DNA of 64,000 nt from IMG/VR virus record IMGVR_UViG_3300037336_000053, positions 59,363 to 123,362 of that record. One strand, written 5' to 3'. The notes under the pieces are model-generated. The model was not told the origin of the DNA, searched no databases, and saw only the letters and a list, made by a program, of their open reading frames with translations. The stretch comes from a virus. The translations under genes were made by a program, and so were the position numbers. This document shows, in pieces, positions 55,114 through 62,662 of this stretch (its first letter is position 1; each line of letters begins with the position of its first letter).

Positions 55114-55341
55114 TTAATATCTTCCTTGTTTAGTTGTATGTTGTTTTGGTCCAAGTGTGGTAAATTCCATACCTGCTATATTACCTACGTAAATTTTACC
55201 GTTCCATTTCATATGGATTTTAGTGTTTGCAACGAATGCATTTAGTGAATCGTGCTCACGCACGTCGTCAACTTCTGCTTCTACGCTTTGTGCATTGCGA
55301 GTATTAGTTAATATTGCTGTTTTATCAAATACAGTTTTCAT
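55114..55341 (-). CDS. Small protein next to ClpP, unknown
   Basis: A 75-residue protein ([20 protein letters not shown]) with a likely beta-barrel C-terminus ([20 protein letters not shown]). It ends one base before the clpP ATG and overlaps the gene upstream by 4 bases. The constant position beside clpP might mean an adaptor or regulator, but no family is recognised. Confidence 0.55.
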   Translation of the reverse strand: MKTVFDKTAILTNTRNAQSVEAEVDDVREHDSLNAFVANTKIHMKWNGKIYVGNIAGMEFTTLGPKQHTTKQGRY

Positions 55342-55580
55342 TTTTTTCCTAACAGTTTGAGATTCAAAACAAAGTTCTCTACCATTAGTTTAACAATGAT
55401 TGCTGCATCTGTCAAGTTATTTCTTTCCATTTCTAGCACATGAGCTGCCATCATTACATAGGCCTGGTCTTCTGTTATGCTCAATACACCCCAATCAATT
55501 GGATCAGATATCGCACATTCTTTTGCAAGTTCTACTAATACCTTAACTTGTGGATTAGTAATATCAAACATACCAGTCAT
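55338..55580 (-). CDS. Small helical protein, first gene of the clpP operon
   Basis: An 80-residue mostly helical protein (NPQVKVLVELAKECAISDPI, EDQAYVMMAAHVLEMERNNL). ATG at 55571 is an alternative start. It follows a sigma-70 promoter by about 25 bases and is coupled to the next gene by 4 bases. Function unknown. Confidence 0.55.
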   Translation of the reverse strand: MTGMFDITNPQVKVLVELAKECAISDPIDWGVLSITEDQAYVMMAAHVLEMERNNLTDAAIIVKLMVENFVLNLKLLGKK

Positions 55581-55607
55581 AATAATCTCAATCTTATTTG
55601 TTTATTT

Positions 55608-55636
55608 AGTATACTATCATTATGAATCATTGTCAA
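55608..55636 (-). promoter_or_regulatory. Sigma-70 promoter for the clpP operon
   Basis: TTGACA (55631-55636), 17-base spacer, TATACT (55608-55613) on the minus strand. Confidence 0.83.
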
Positions 55637-55689
55637 CTATTAGCGTTTCGTTTGCACGAAACAACTCTATGGCTAATCGCCATATCGTA

Positions 55690-56046
55690 TTTTGTCTTCT
55701 TAATAATGATTTAATATAATTTCATGTAGATCATTTCAGTCAGACGGAACCTTCACAGGTCCCATCTAACTTTTGGATAACTTCATGTGAGTCGTATCCA
55801 GCCATAGACTTTGGAAACAGGTATTTTAAATGCATCTCCAAGGACTCTAGTCTTTTCCTTACCTGCACTGACATAGCACGTATGCTATCTATAACCTCGT
55901 TCCTAGGTGTTATAGTGTTTAGGAGATGTTTGCTTGACGCAAAGGGGTGAACACGCTACTCCACCGGCAACGAGCTTTACCTCGGCAGGATTTTAGCGAG
56001 TCGAGCTGCCTCGACCAAATGGGGTTCTGATGTGCCTAGAGAGTGC
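55690..56046 (-). ncRNA. Structured, mostly non-coding stretch
   Basis: Several stable hairpins occur in a row on the minus strand: GTCGAG-GCAG-CTCGAC (near 56010), ATAGCA-TACG-TGCTAT with a UNCG-like loop (near 55880), TGGATA/TATCCA (near 55775-55800), and GGGACCT-GTGA-AGGTTCC with a GNRA loop (near 55750-55767). The stretch lacks a convincing gene and differs in base composition from its neighbours. I do not recognise RNase P, tmRNA or 6S features. Confidence 0.4.
55740..55874 (-). CDS. Possible small protein inside the structured stretch
   Basis: A 44-residue frame (MSVQVRKRLESLEMHLKYLF, PKSMAGYDSHEVIQKLDGTC). The open frame runs another 26 codons upstream without an ATG, and there is no clear ribosome-binding site. 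It could be real, or the region could be an RNA gene instead. Confidence 0.3.
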   Translation of the reverse strand: MSVQVRKRLESLEMHLKYLFPKSMAGYDSHEVIQKLDGTCEGSV

Positions 56047-56202
56047 CTAATCGTTTACTATATTTGGTGTGATAGCGTCAACAGTATTGATTACTGTTTT
56101 GCCAGCATATATTACTGTACTAGCAGTAACGTCTACTATTGCTATTGCTGTAGAACATCCTGTTAGTACAAGTGCTAGCAGACTAATCCCACAAATTCTC
56201 AA
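56047..56202 (-). CDS. Small lipoprotein with TTG start
   Basis: A 51-residue lipoprotein. From the TTG at 56202 the product starts MRICGISLLALVLTGCSTAI, a compact lipoprotein signal with lipobox LVLTGC. It overlaps the end of the upstream gene by about 20 bases in another frame, leaving no better start. The mature 36 residues are hydrophobic and polar mixed. It may act in the outer membrane, for example in superinfection exclusion, but this is not shown. Confidence 0.55.
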   Translation of the reverse strand: MRICGISLLALVLTGCSTAIAIVDVTASTVIYAGKTVINTVDAITPNIVND

Positions 56203-56902
56203 GATATTTTCCAAATAAGCGGAAGCCGTTTGAAATACGTTCTTGGTATTTCTTGCGCCCTTCCCAATCATATACTTTGGTGTGATTAGGGCCGTCAATC
56301 ATTTGGCTCATGCCGCCTTCAAGTGTCTTCCACTGTAGATCACTTTCTCCAGTTTCAAACTGTTCTTCCCAACGGTCGTCGCCTACCTTAGTTTCAAAAG
56401 CAAAGATCATTTCGTTCAGCACCCAGTCCCAGCGTTCGAAATGTTTGTTGTCAACTTCACCTTGGTTTTTCTGCTTCTTGGTAAGTTTCTTGCCATGTAG
56501 TTCTTTGGGCACATCCTTCGAGTCAACATAAGGAGCACCGTTTTTAGTGGCTTTTAGTTGTACAAGCATAGGTAGGATGATGTGAGCAAGTGTATAATCC
56601 ATACTCCAAGTATCCCATCGATCTATGCGTACCTCAATTGTACGATGCTGCTTGCTGTGAATCCAACTCAACAACTTTGATAATAAAGTGGTGTGACGCT
56701 CACGATTCCAGCTGGTAATATCACCTACTTTTGCGTCGGGCTCTAAGCTGCCGTGTGCTAACCATTCACCAAAGTTGTGTACCCAGTCAGGTTTGCTTTT
56801 TATACCGTATTCGCCTTCTACAGGCTTAGCCCAGAAGCACAATTTTTCTGCTAGTTGGTAGGGTCCAAACCAATTTGTATAGTTTCCAATCTTAATCTTC
56901 AT
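56183..56902 (-). CDS. Conserved marine phage protein, unknown
   Basis: A 239-residue protein from the ATG at 56902 (MKIKIGNYTNWFGPYQLAEK). The core IDRWDTWSMDYTLAHIILPM followed by LVQLKATKNGAP, and a later HFERWDWVLNEMIFAFE, belong to an uncharacterised family very common in T4-like ocean phages. Rich in Trp and charged residues; no membrane segment. The small gene upstream overlaps its start by 11 bases. Confidence 0.68.
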   Translation of the reverse strand: MKIKIGNYTNWFGPYQLAEKLCFWAKPVEGEYGIKSKPDWVHNFGEWLAHGSLEPDAKVGDITSWNRERHTTLLSKLLSWIHSKQHRTIEVRIDRWDTWSMDYTLAHIILPMLVQLKATKNGAPYVDSKDVPKELHGKKLTKKQKNQGEVDNKHFERWDWVLNEMIFAFETKVGDDRWEEQFETGESDLQWKTLEGGMSQMIDGPNHTKVYDWEGRKKYQERISNGFRLFGKYLENLWD

Positions 56903-57050
56903 AATATTCTTCCGTTTCAATATCAATTCTCAAATTACCGTAAAACTCTAACAAGTCTCGGTTACTCCATTGATCCCACGGCTTAATGTCGTAATGGATG
57001 GGCAGGAGTTGCATCAATTTTAAAATTTCAGCAATTGCTAGATTTCTCAT
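56892..57050 (-). CDS. Small protein, unknown
   Basis: A 52-residue frame (MRNLAIAEILKLMQLLPIHY, DIKPWDQWSNRDLLEFYGNL). It overlaps the upstream stop by 4 bases (ATGA) and the downstream ATG by 11, which argues that it is a real, coupled gene. Function unknown. Confidence 0.6.
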   Translation of the reverse strand: MRNLAIAEILKLMQLLPIHYDIKPWDQWSNRDLLEFYGNLRIDIETEEYYED

Positions 57051-57334
57051 TCTTCAACTCCAAAATGTTGTTTCAAGGCGTCGCCGCTCAAGTATGCTTG
57101 CACATGGTTCACTGTGTTCAAGCACACCCGGTCAAACTCTGCGTTGGGTTCTGCCATATCCACCAACACACCCATTATGTTGTAACTTTGTTTCCTGTTG
57201 AGTTTGGCACATTCTTCAATGAGCAACACTGCAAACTTTTTCAAATAGGTTTCTTCTAACGTATTCGCAAAATCAAACCCATGTAACGGTTTGTACCCTG
57301 CCTGTAGAGCAAGTTCTTCAATTCGTTTGTTCAT
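57047..57334 (-). CDS. Small conserved protein of the MNxRIxxLA...FGVEE family, copy 1
   Basis: A 95-residue helical protein (MNKRIEELALQAGYKPLHGF, KKFAVLLIEECAKLNRKQSY) ending LKQHFGVEE. It is a paralogue of 63241-63492, which has the same start, the FAxLIVEECA middle and the HFGVEE end. The family is very common and uncharacterised in marine phages. Coupled to its neighbours by short overlaps. Confidence 0.7.
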   Translation of the reverse strand: MNKRIEELALQAGYKPLHGFDFANTLEETYLKKFAVLLIEECAKLNRKQSYNIMGVLVDMAEPNAEFDRVCLNTVNHVQAYLSGDALKQHFGVEE

Positions 57335-57896
57335 GCCTGTTCTGCCTTATAAACACACCAACTATAAACATGACACTAATCCAAAAAACAGAACCAGGTA
57401 CGCTAAGAATAGAGAATGATTTACCACGCATAAGACTAATGGCATTTTCAAATGTCCACTTAAAGTACCGGGCACGTAATGAACTAGATTTTTTAACTGC
57501 TGGTACAAATGTATGTTGCGCCACCACAGGGTATCCGCGATGGAATGCACGACCGTACCAAGTGTCGTCTAATACTTCTGTACCCCAGCGTTCTAGATCA
57601 GCGTATTCTGTTTTTGTCCACAGTCGTTGTTTGGCCAATTCAGTTGCTACAATACAGCGCCCGTTTTTCAGTGGCGGCATTCCTGGTGGCTGCCCGCTAT
57701 TAGCCCTCGATGCTCGGGCTGCGTCTGATTGGACACAATGTGTGTTGTACCTGTTATTAAAATTCGCAATAAACTTATCTGTTGACACTTGGTCTGCTGA
57801 ATATACATCAGTCAGTGCGCCGCGAATTGCTTGATCAAATTCCCCTACATAGGTTAGTGGACTTTGCTTTAAATTAAACTTGATATTATCTGGCAT
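57318..57896 (-). CDS. Conserved phage protein with C-terminal membrane helix
   Basis: A 192-residue protein. The soluble part (MPDNIKFNLKQSPLTYVGEF, SRANSGQPPGMPPLKNGRCI, GRAFHRGYPVVAQHTFVPAV) is followed by one membrane segment at about 164-184 (SVPGSVFWISVMFIVGVFI). Tail-anchored topology is likely. No family recognised. Confidence 0.55.
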   Translation of the reverse strand: MPDNIKFNLKQSPLTYVGEFDQAIRGALTDVYSADQVSTDKFIANFNNRYNTHCVQSDAARASRANSGQPPGMPPLKNGRCIVATELAKQRLWTKTEYADLERWGTEVLDDTWYGRAFHRGYPVVAQHTFVPAVKKSSSLRARYFKWTFENAISLMRGKSFSILSVPGSVFWISVMFIVGVFIRQNRHEQTN

Positions 57897-58011
57897 ATTA
57901 ATCTTTTCCTTCTTTTATGTTCTTATTAAACTTCTAATACAATATTAGGGTTCCATCCAGTGTTTTCGCCGTACCCTTCGTTTTCGTAACCTTCTGTTGC
58001 ATTACTTCATC

Positions 58012-58509
58012 TCAACTAGGTGCAGGCATATTGTTTATACAATATTTTTCAATTGCTTCCCTAAGTGCAGTCTCTACAAGTTCGTTAAATGTAATATCAC
58101 GTTCGTGTGCAATTTTCATGTAGACTAACAGATCTGCATCAGGAATTTCAATTGGAACAATAACACGAGTGTCGTAATCTTCACCAGCCTTGATAGCTAA
58201 CGCCTTTTGGATAAAGTCATCATCAACATCTAGGTCAATCCAGTTAGTACCATCCCACGCCTGCGCGAATTTATCAACTCCTGTGTATTCAGGATTGACC
58301 ACACGATACGCACGGTTATTCTTGAAGTCGCAGGCTTCTACACAGTATACAACGTGTGTTTTATTATCAAAGATGATTTCCATACTGTAACCATCATGCT
58401 CGCCATTCCAGGAGCTGAGTGCATATGCATTAGGACTGTAGAGATTATAGATACTGCCTTCAGTGATCCGGTAATCAACTATTTCCATCCATTCTTTAAG
58501 TGTAATCAT
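58012..58509 (-). CDS. Conserved phage protein with ribbon-helix-helix-like C-terminus
   Basis: A 165-residue protein. The N-terminal 115 residues are a conserved phage domain (MITLKEWMEIVDYRITEGSI, YALSSWNGEHDGYSMEIIFD). The last 45 (VIVPIEIPDADLLVYMKIAH, FNELVETALREAIEKY) have the strand-helix-helix pattern of RHH DNA-binding proteins. It might be a regulator. Overlaps the upstream gene by 4 bases. Confidence 0.6.
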   Translation of the reverse strand: MITLKEWMEIVDYRITEGSIYNLYSPNAYALSSWNGEHDGYSMEIIFDNKTHVVYCVEACDFKNNRAYRVVNPEYTGVDKFAQAWDGTNWIDLDVDDDFIQKALAIKAGEDYDTRVIVPIEIPDADLLVYMKIAHERDITFNELVETALREAIEKYCINNMPAPS

Positions 58510-58757
58510 TTTCTACCTTCTTCGTAATCTAAAATTAGTAATGTTAATTTATCTATAGGATCGTTTGTTTCAAACACAGTGGGCGACAATGTTGCTGCAA
58601 CGTCCATATTCTGCTTGCTAGGATAGTGATGTAAGCAATGGTATGCTTGCTGTCTTATATCTTTAGGTACACGGGGCGTTTTCTTAGGATCGCACAGTTC
58701 TTTTAAGAACTGCTCAGTTCGTGTTACAGCATGATAGCGTTCATAAGGTAATGTCAT
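58506..58757 (-). CDS. BPSL0761-like small protein
   Basis: An 83-residue protein. MTLPYERYHAVTRTEQFLKE and RVPKDIRQQAYHCLHHYPS match the pattern of the BPSL0761 family (MTLPxERTRAxxxTRxFLxxL, then RxxARxLLRHYP), uncharacterised in bacteria. The C-terminus differs. Overlaps both neighbours by 4 bases. Function unknown. Confidence 0.6.
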   Translation of the reverse strand: MTLPYERYHAVTRTEQFLKELCDPKKTPRVPKDIRQQAYHCLHHYPSKQNMDVAATLSPTVFETNDPIDKLTLLILDYEEGRK

Positions 58758-59197
58758 AGTAACTCCATAGCATATTCATAGTTTACTGACATTGAGTTAA
58801 CTTGTAGTACTGTTGCACCGTTTGCTAAATGGAACTTACGAGCCATTTCAGTTTGCGGGCTTAGTGTTACATAACGCTTAACTGGCTTAGTTTCTTTGAT
58901 ATGCTTGGCTACAGTTAGCACCATATCACGTCCTGCACCTTTGGCATAACTCCACACCGTGTAGAAGACTGCAATGTAACCGTCGTCACAACTCAACCGA
59001 TCTAACTCACCTTCGTCCTTGGGCACTTCTTTCGTATACGCAACACAAATCATTGCTCGTAGTTCGCCTTCTTCATCTTCAAGAGCATACACTTCACGAC
59101 CGTTGCTAATACGCCACACCATTTGCAAGTGCGGACGCACTGGATCATCCTTGATAAAGTTCAAGTAGTGATCCGTTTTTGCGTTGATTAATGTCAT
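58754..59197 (-). CDS. GNAT-like acetyltransferase
   Basis: A 147-residue protein with a GNAT-like core. AVFYTVWSYAKGAGRDMVLT carries the strand and pyrophosphate-binding loop (KGAGRDM), and the later YVTLSPQTEMARKFHLANGA and TVLQVNSMSVNYEY fit the last strands. Target unknown; host or phage protein acetylation is possible. It shares a base with the gene upstream. Confidence 0.6.
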   Translation of the reverse strand: MTLINAKTDHYLNFIKDDPVRPHLQMVWRISNGREVYALEDEEGELRAMICVAYTKEVPKDEGELDRLSCDDGYIAVFYTVWSYAKGAGRDMVLTVAKHIKETKPVKRYVTLSPQTEMARKFHLANGATVLQVNSMSVNYEYAMELL

Positions 59198-59625
59198 TAG
59201 AAATTGTTGTTAAATGCTACAGGCGTTTTTGTCAGCCCGGTAATAAGCTGATAGTTGTCCCACGCTTTTTGTTGTGCAGGTGTCATTTCATTTTGCGGAA
59301 CTACACAGTCTAACCAGTAATAGTCCAAGCGGTAAACGTGAGCACCAACCTGTCGCGGTTGGTGCAGTTTGCCTGAGTTGTATAACTCTAGTGTAACGTC
59401 ACGGAACTTCTGCTCATCTTCAACAAGGTAATCTATCCATTCGGGATTGCTGTACGGACTACCAAACGTTTGACCGCCGCCATATCCTTCCCAAATACCA
59501 AGCCACTGCTCGTCGTTACGCGGATCAAAATCTGTGCGAGCAACAATTACCAGCACATCTCGTAATGCTACCTTACCATCAACAATGTCGCGAATACAAC
59601 GACTGTAACTTAATCCAATTTTCAT
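59197..59625 (-). CDS. Conserved phage protein, unknown
   Basis: A 142-residue protein (MKIGLSYSRCIRDIVDGKVA, VLVIVARTDFDPRNDEQWLG, WEGYGGGQTFGSPYSNPEWI). The pattern is a conserved family of large marine phages. It follows a sigma-70 promoter (59658-59686) and a strong AAGGAGC ribosome-binding site, so it is probably made early. Confidence 0.62.
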   Translation of the reverse strand: MKIGLSYSRCIRDIVDGKVALRDVLVIVARTDFDPRNDEQWLGIWEGYGGGQTFGSPYSNPEWIDYLVEDEQKFRDVTLELYNSGKLHQPRQVGAHVYRLDYYWLDCVVPQNEMTPAQQKAWDNYQLITGLTKTPVAFNNNF

Positions 59626-59657
59626 TTTAAGCTCCTTATTAATATAATATTAACTTA

Positions 59658-59686
59658 ATTATAACAGATATTTTCTAATGTGTCAA
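59658..59686 (-). promoter_or_regulatory. Sigma-70 promoter
   Basis: TTGACA (59681-59686), 17-base spacer, perfect TATAAT (59658-59663) on the minus strand. Confidence 0.88.
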
Positions 59687-59689
59687 CTA

Positions 59690-59917
59690 TTAATTAACGT
59701 AGTTTGGAAATTGTTGTGCAAATGTAAGAGCTTGTTCTTCTAGTTCGAAATGAAATGTATGCTCATATACATCTGTGTAGGTTGTAAAACTCCATTGATG
59801 GCGTTCTACATTACGTTTGCACCAAGTTTTACCTTGTACATCTAGATCGCTGTGAAGCCGGACAATAAAGCCCGGCTTCCAGCTGTTCTTATGATCGGAT
59901 TGTTCTTGCGGGGTCAT
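59690..59917 (-). CDS. Small protein, possibly of the mini-paralogue superfamily
   Basis: A 75-residue protein. The ending TFHFELEEQALTFAQQF recalls the xFxxExxAxxF signature of the 40.5-41.9 kb array, though without LRW. The middle is aromatic-rich (HQWSFTTYTDVYEHTF). It shares a base with the stop of the gene upstream. Confidence 0.52.
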   Translation of the reverse strand: MTPQEQSDHKNSWKPGFIVRLHSDLDVQGKTWCKRNVERHQWSFTTYTDVYEHTFHFELEEQALTFAQQFPNYVN

Positions 59918-60141
59918 TAGTGAAGCCTTGGTTGATCTTCGTGTTCTTTAGCATTAGGATTAATATTGAAATATCGACTGCATAATGCTACAATACTTTC
60001 TGGAATTTGATCTGCATCATCTGCACCGTCTGGAATCCAAACTCCTTTTAGTTGACCATCTTTACTAACAATTAACCCATAGTCGTCTTTGGTTAATGCA
60101 TCGTCGAAATTTACTTGCGCAGTTCTCTTATGATTTGACAT
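59917..60141 (-). CDS. Small conserved protein, unknown
   Basis: A 74-residue acidic protein (MSNHKRTAQVNFDDALTKDD, YGLIVSKDGQLKGVWIPDGA, PESIVALCSRYFNINP). It resembles small uncharacterised proteins common in marine phages. Preceded by AAGGAGAATAC. Confidence 0.58.
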   Translation of the reverse strand: MSNHKRTAQVNFDDALTKDDYGLIVSKDGQLKGVWIPDGADDADQIPESIVALCSRYFNINPNAKEHEDQPRLH

Positions 60142-60166
60142 TGTATTCTCCTTATGGTAAAATCAT

Positions 60167-60586
60167 TTACTCTGGGGCATACTCGTGTTTTACAAAGTTG
60201 CCATCCTGGATCTTAAATACGTCTACTGAACCGCTGGTACGAATGTACGCACGGCCACCGTCAATCATTTTCTCACCTACTACTTTGTAGTCATGATGTG
60301 ATTGACTGTAGTAGTATTTACCATCTACGTCAATCATACCAAACTCTAAACCTTCAACTTGGTCTGCAGCGCAAATCATTACACCGCCATGGTTAAAATT
60401 AATGAACATCCCAAAATAACGGTTGCCAAACTCAGGATGAGGAGTTTGCCTATAGAAAATATCAACAGGGCGATCGCTAGCGTTAAGGTCAGTTGTACAG
60501 ATATACGTGATAGGGACTTGGTCCTTCTCTTGGTAGTGTTTGATTACTTTCTTTGTGTCAAATAATGGATAATGTTGAATGTTCAT
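60167..60586 (-). CDS. Conserved phage protein, unknown
   Basis: A 139-residue beta-rich protein (MNIQHYPLFDTKKVIKHYQE, RYFGMFINFNHGGVMICAAD, GGRAYIRTSGSVDVFKIQDG). Overlaps the upstream gene by 4 bases. No family recognised. Confidence 0.55.
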   Translation of the reverse strand: MNIQHYPLFDTKKVIKHYQEKDQVPITYICTTDLNASDRPVDIFYRQTPHPEFGNRYFGMFINFNHGGVMICAADQVEGLEFGMIDVDGKYYYSQSHHDYKVVGEKMIDGGRAYIRTSGSVDVFKIQDGNFVKHEYAPE

Positions 60587-60798
60587 ACTGTTAACTCGAA
60601 GTGGAATGCTTGTTTACTATCTTTGAAGTAATAGTTAGCATCAAGATGTTGGCCTCTTGGATATGTAATTTCAAATTCAAAATCATAGTCTTTATTAGCA
60701 AGCCATGTTAGTAGCTTGCTTCCTATATGGCTGTCAAATTCGGACTTGTTATACTCTCGAGTTACTTTGTATTGATACGCTTTATCAATTTGTTTCAT
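60583..60798 (-). CDS. Small protein, possible mini-paralogue superfamily member
   Basis: A 71-residue protein ending NYYFKDSKQAFHFELTV, close to the array signature YxFxExxxAxxFxL. The first half is helical (MKQIDKAYQYKVTREYNKSE). Overlaps both neighbours by 4 bases. Confidence 0.52.
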   Translation of the reverse strand: MKQIDKAYQYKVTREYNKSEFDSHIGSKLLTWLANKDYDFEFEITYPRGQHLDANYYFKDSKQAFHFELTV

Positions 60799-61049
60799 TC
60801 TTGTGCTGCCTTCTCAATGTACATTTGATGCATCAGCATTTTGGCTGCTTCTGCAACTGCCATAAATTCTTCATAGTCCATTTGAACTTTTCCGGGTTTA
60901 TTACTGTCGTCTTGTTGCTCAATAGTAAGGAACGGTCCGCCTGATTCATCATTTATACTAACATAGGTGTTGCCTTCTCCAAAAATTGGATTTGCATCCT
61001 CAAGATGTATCGAAACTTGCAAAATGGTTGTTTTATATGTAGTCATCAT
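60795..61049 (-). CDS. Small protein, unknown
   Basis: An 84-residue protein: a beta-rich first part (TTILQVSIHLEDANPIFGEG, NTYVSINDESGGPFLTIEQQ) and a C-terminal helix (YEEFMAVAEAAKMLMHQMYI). Overlaps the downstream gene by 4 bases and follows the gene at 61059 by 9. No family recognised. Confidence 0.55.
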   Translation of the reverse strand: MMTTYKTTILQVSIHLEDANPIFGEGNTYVSINDESGGPFLTIEQQDDSNKPGKVQMDYEEFMAVAEAAKMLMHQMYIEKAAQE

Positions 61050-61058
61050 CTTTTCCTT

Positions 61059-61400
61059 TTAAAACGGTACTTCTTCATTAAATGATGGTGTTACTGTACC
61101 CTGTAACAATCTCCAAGTTACATATTTGCTTCGCCGCTGGTCTTTGTCGGCACACCACGCATCTACTGCGGCACAACTTCCCATTGCAGCACTAGGACAA
61201 TTTTCAATAATTGCTGTTGCAATGTCTGCAATAGAAGCCTTGTTCCAATAATCTGCTCGACTAACTGCGCCAAACAAGTCTCCAGCAAGCAATGCTGTGG
61301 TAAAGCCGCCAGGTTGATATCCACGCATCAGATAGTCTTCAAGAGTCTGAGCGAGATCTCTGTTGCGCAGATTCCAATTATGATAATATTTAGATGACAT
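61059..61400 (-). CDS. Conserved small phage protein, unknown
   Basis: A 113-residue helical protein (MSSKYYHNWNLRNRDLAQTL, RGYQPGGFTTALLAGDLFGA, KYVTWRLLQGTVTPSFNEEV). The Gly-Gly-Phe-Thr and Leu-Leu-Ala-Gly-Asp pattern recurs in uncharacterised phage proteins. First gene after a sigma-70 promoter at 61431-61459. Confidence 0.58.
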   Translation of the reverse strand: MSSKYYHNWNLRNRDLAQTLEDYLMRGYQPGGFTTALLAGDLFGAVSRADYWNKASIADIATAIIENCPSAAMGSCAAVDAWCADKDQRRSKYVTWRLLQGTVTPSFNEEVPF

Positions 61401-61430
61401 TTTAAACTCGCTTGTTGCTTCCTATAGTAT

Positions 61431-61459
61431 ATTATAAGCTAAATGCGAACGTTTGTCAA
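61431..61459 (-). promoter_or_regulatory. Sigma-70 promoter
   Basis: TTGACA (61454-61459), 17-base spacer, perfect TATAAT (61431-61436) on the minus strand. Confidence 0.88.
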
Positions 61460-61462
61460 GAG

Positions 61463-61478
61463 AAAAGGGTCAGACCCT
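61463..61478 (-). terminator. Weak hairpin with T-run (possible terminator)
   Basis: AGGGT-CTG-ACCCT followed by TTTTCTC on the minus strand, directly after the stop of the gene at 61477 and just before the promoter at 61454. Stem is only 5 bp. Confidence 0.35.
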
Positions 61479-62040
61479 ATTCCTTTTCAAAGTTTTCCCA
61501 ATCTCCACCAGGCACCAATACCCAGCCGAGACGTTGGAGATCCGATCTGATTTCGTCAGTAACATATCCTTCAGGTACATAACCTTTAGTTCTGTCAGCA
61601 TCGCCGTTGCCCAATCCATCGCCTATGCCCGAGCAGTACCAATTAATATAGTCACCTTCCTGTCGCATGTTGGCTACAATACCTCCGGCGCTGCGCCACG
61701 AAGCTCCCCAAGTCTCTTCTTTTAATATTAAAATAACATCTAGTTTTTGAAAGTCATTATTACAAATGGCTGCATAAACATTTTGAGCATAACCTTCTCT
61801 AGCACGAGCCTTGGCAAGGAACCAATCTGTTGAGCGCATGTCATATTCCATATTGTTCCGTTGCCACTCAGGATCAGCTTCTTGTTCGGCCGCAGACACA
61901 TTCCAGCTTTCGTAATAGTCAACCATGGATTGAGTGTCTGGATCATTGTCCGGAGTCCGTCCCTCTTCGGCACGTCGTTCGAGAAACTTTTCTTTTTGGA
62001 AAGAGTTACGATTAGGGCTTTTTGAAATTTTGGACATCAT
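61477..62040 (-). CDS. Conserved phage protein, unknown
   Basis: A 187-residue protein. The first third is charged and polar (MMSKISKSPNRNSFQKEKFL, ERRAEEGRTPDNDPDTQSMV); the C-terminus (DYINWYCSGIGDGLGNGDAD, KGYVPEGYVTDEIRSDLQRL, GWVLVPGGDWENFEKE) belongs to an uncharacterised family of large marine phages. Overlaps the gene upstream by 29 bases. Confidence 0.6.
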   Translation of the reverse strand: MMSKISKSPNRNSFQKEKFLERRAEEGRTPDNDPDTQSMVDYYESWNVSAAEQEADPEWQRNNMEYDMRSTDWFLAKARAREGYAQNVYAAICNNDFQKLDVILILKEETWGASWRSAGGIVANMRQEGDYINWYCSGIGDGLGNGDADRTKGYVPEGYVTDEIRSDLQRLGWVLVPGGDWENFEKE

Positions 62041-62341
62041 TTACTGCTTTCTTTAGTGTTTCGGCATAGTTAAGAGCTGCTTGCTCGGATAACACAATAC
62101 TAGTTTCAAAATTAGTGTGTCCTTTAGTCAACAGCCGCCAAACATGTGACCACCGTGACATAGACCAAAAGTTAGTTCGTGTCCGTGTATAAACCGTGAC
62201 ATGCACTCCAAAATCATCTGCTTCGATGTCTATTGTGTGAGTGCAATCGTTATCGCCACAGTCACATACAGCTTTATACATCCTCGATGCACCCCAATCT
62301 TTGATTAAAAGAATGCTTTCTGCTGGTGTTTGTGCTTTCAT
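62012..62341 (-). CDS. Conserved small phage protein, unknown
   Basis: A 109-residue protein. A CxCxxxxC segment (AVCDCGDNDCTHTIDIEADD) lies in a beta-rich first half, followed by a helical C-terminus (SEQAALNYAETLKKAVNDVQ). It may bind a metal. Follows a sigma-70 promoter at 62371-62399. Confidence 0.58.
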   Translation of the reverse strand: MKAQTPAESILLIKDWGASRMYKAVCDCGDNDCTHTIDIEADDFGVHVTVYTRTRTNFWSMSRWSHVWRLLTKGHTNFETSIVLSEQAALNYAETLKKAVNDVQNFKKP

Positions 62342-62370
62342 TTGTAGATTTTTTTTGTTTCTATATAGTT

Positions 62371-62399
62371 ATTATAGCACTATTATACACGCACGTCAA
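62371..62399 (-). promoter_or_regulatory. Sigma-70 promoter
   Basis: TTGACG (62394-62399), 17-base spacer, perfect TATAAT (62371-62376) on the minus strand, about 30 bases before the ATG at 62341. Confidence 0.82.
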
Positions 62400-62662
62400 G
62401 CTCTTTTTTGGATGTAATCGCTGTATTTTATCATAAAGAATGTACGTTTTGATTCACTGTAGAAGTCCAGCATAACGCAGTTCTTACTGTGGTCGCCACG
62501 TTTGCCTATGCTGTCGTCCCAGTCTTTATATTCACGATTAGTAAATCCTAACTTTGCTTGCATACGACTGCGTATCAACATTACACTGCGGGGATAGTCT
62601 TGGCAAAGTTGTTGATAGAGTTTGTTCCACTGCGAGTGACTGAGTTCGATTGTGTTGCTCAT
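62396..62662 (-). CDS. Small protein, possible mini-paralogue superfamily member
   Basis: An 88-residue protein (MSNTIELSHSQWNKLYQQLC) ending LDFYSESKRTFFMIKYSDYI, a weak match to the array signature. It overlaps the last 125 bases of the TilS-like gene in another frame. No family recognised. Confidence 0.52.
   Translation of the reverse strand: MSNTIELSHSQWNKLYQQLCQDYPRSVMLIRSRMQAKLGFTNREYKDWDDSIGKRGDHSKNCVMLDFYSESKRTFFMIKYSDYIQKRA

Noticed and set aside
55690-56046. Possible tmRNA, RNase P RNA or 6S RNA
   Set aside because: No tRNA-like ends with T-arm, no tag reading frame, and none of the conserved RNase P or 6S core sequences are present.
57897-58011. A coding-like tail (NATEGYENEGYGENTGWNP) in the gap between two genes
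   Set aside because: The frame opens just after a stop and has no start codon; it might be a remnant of a longer gene or a frameshift product, but nothing supports expression.
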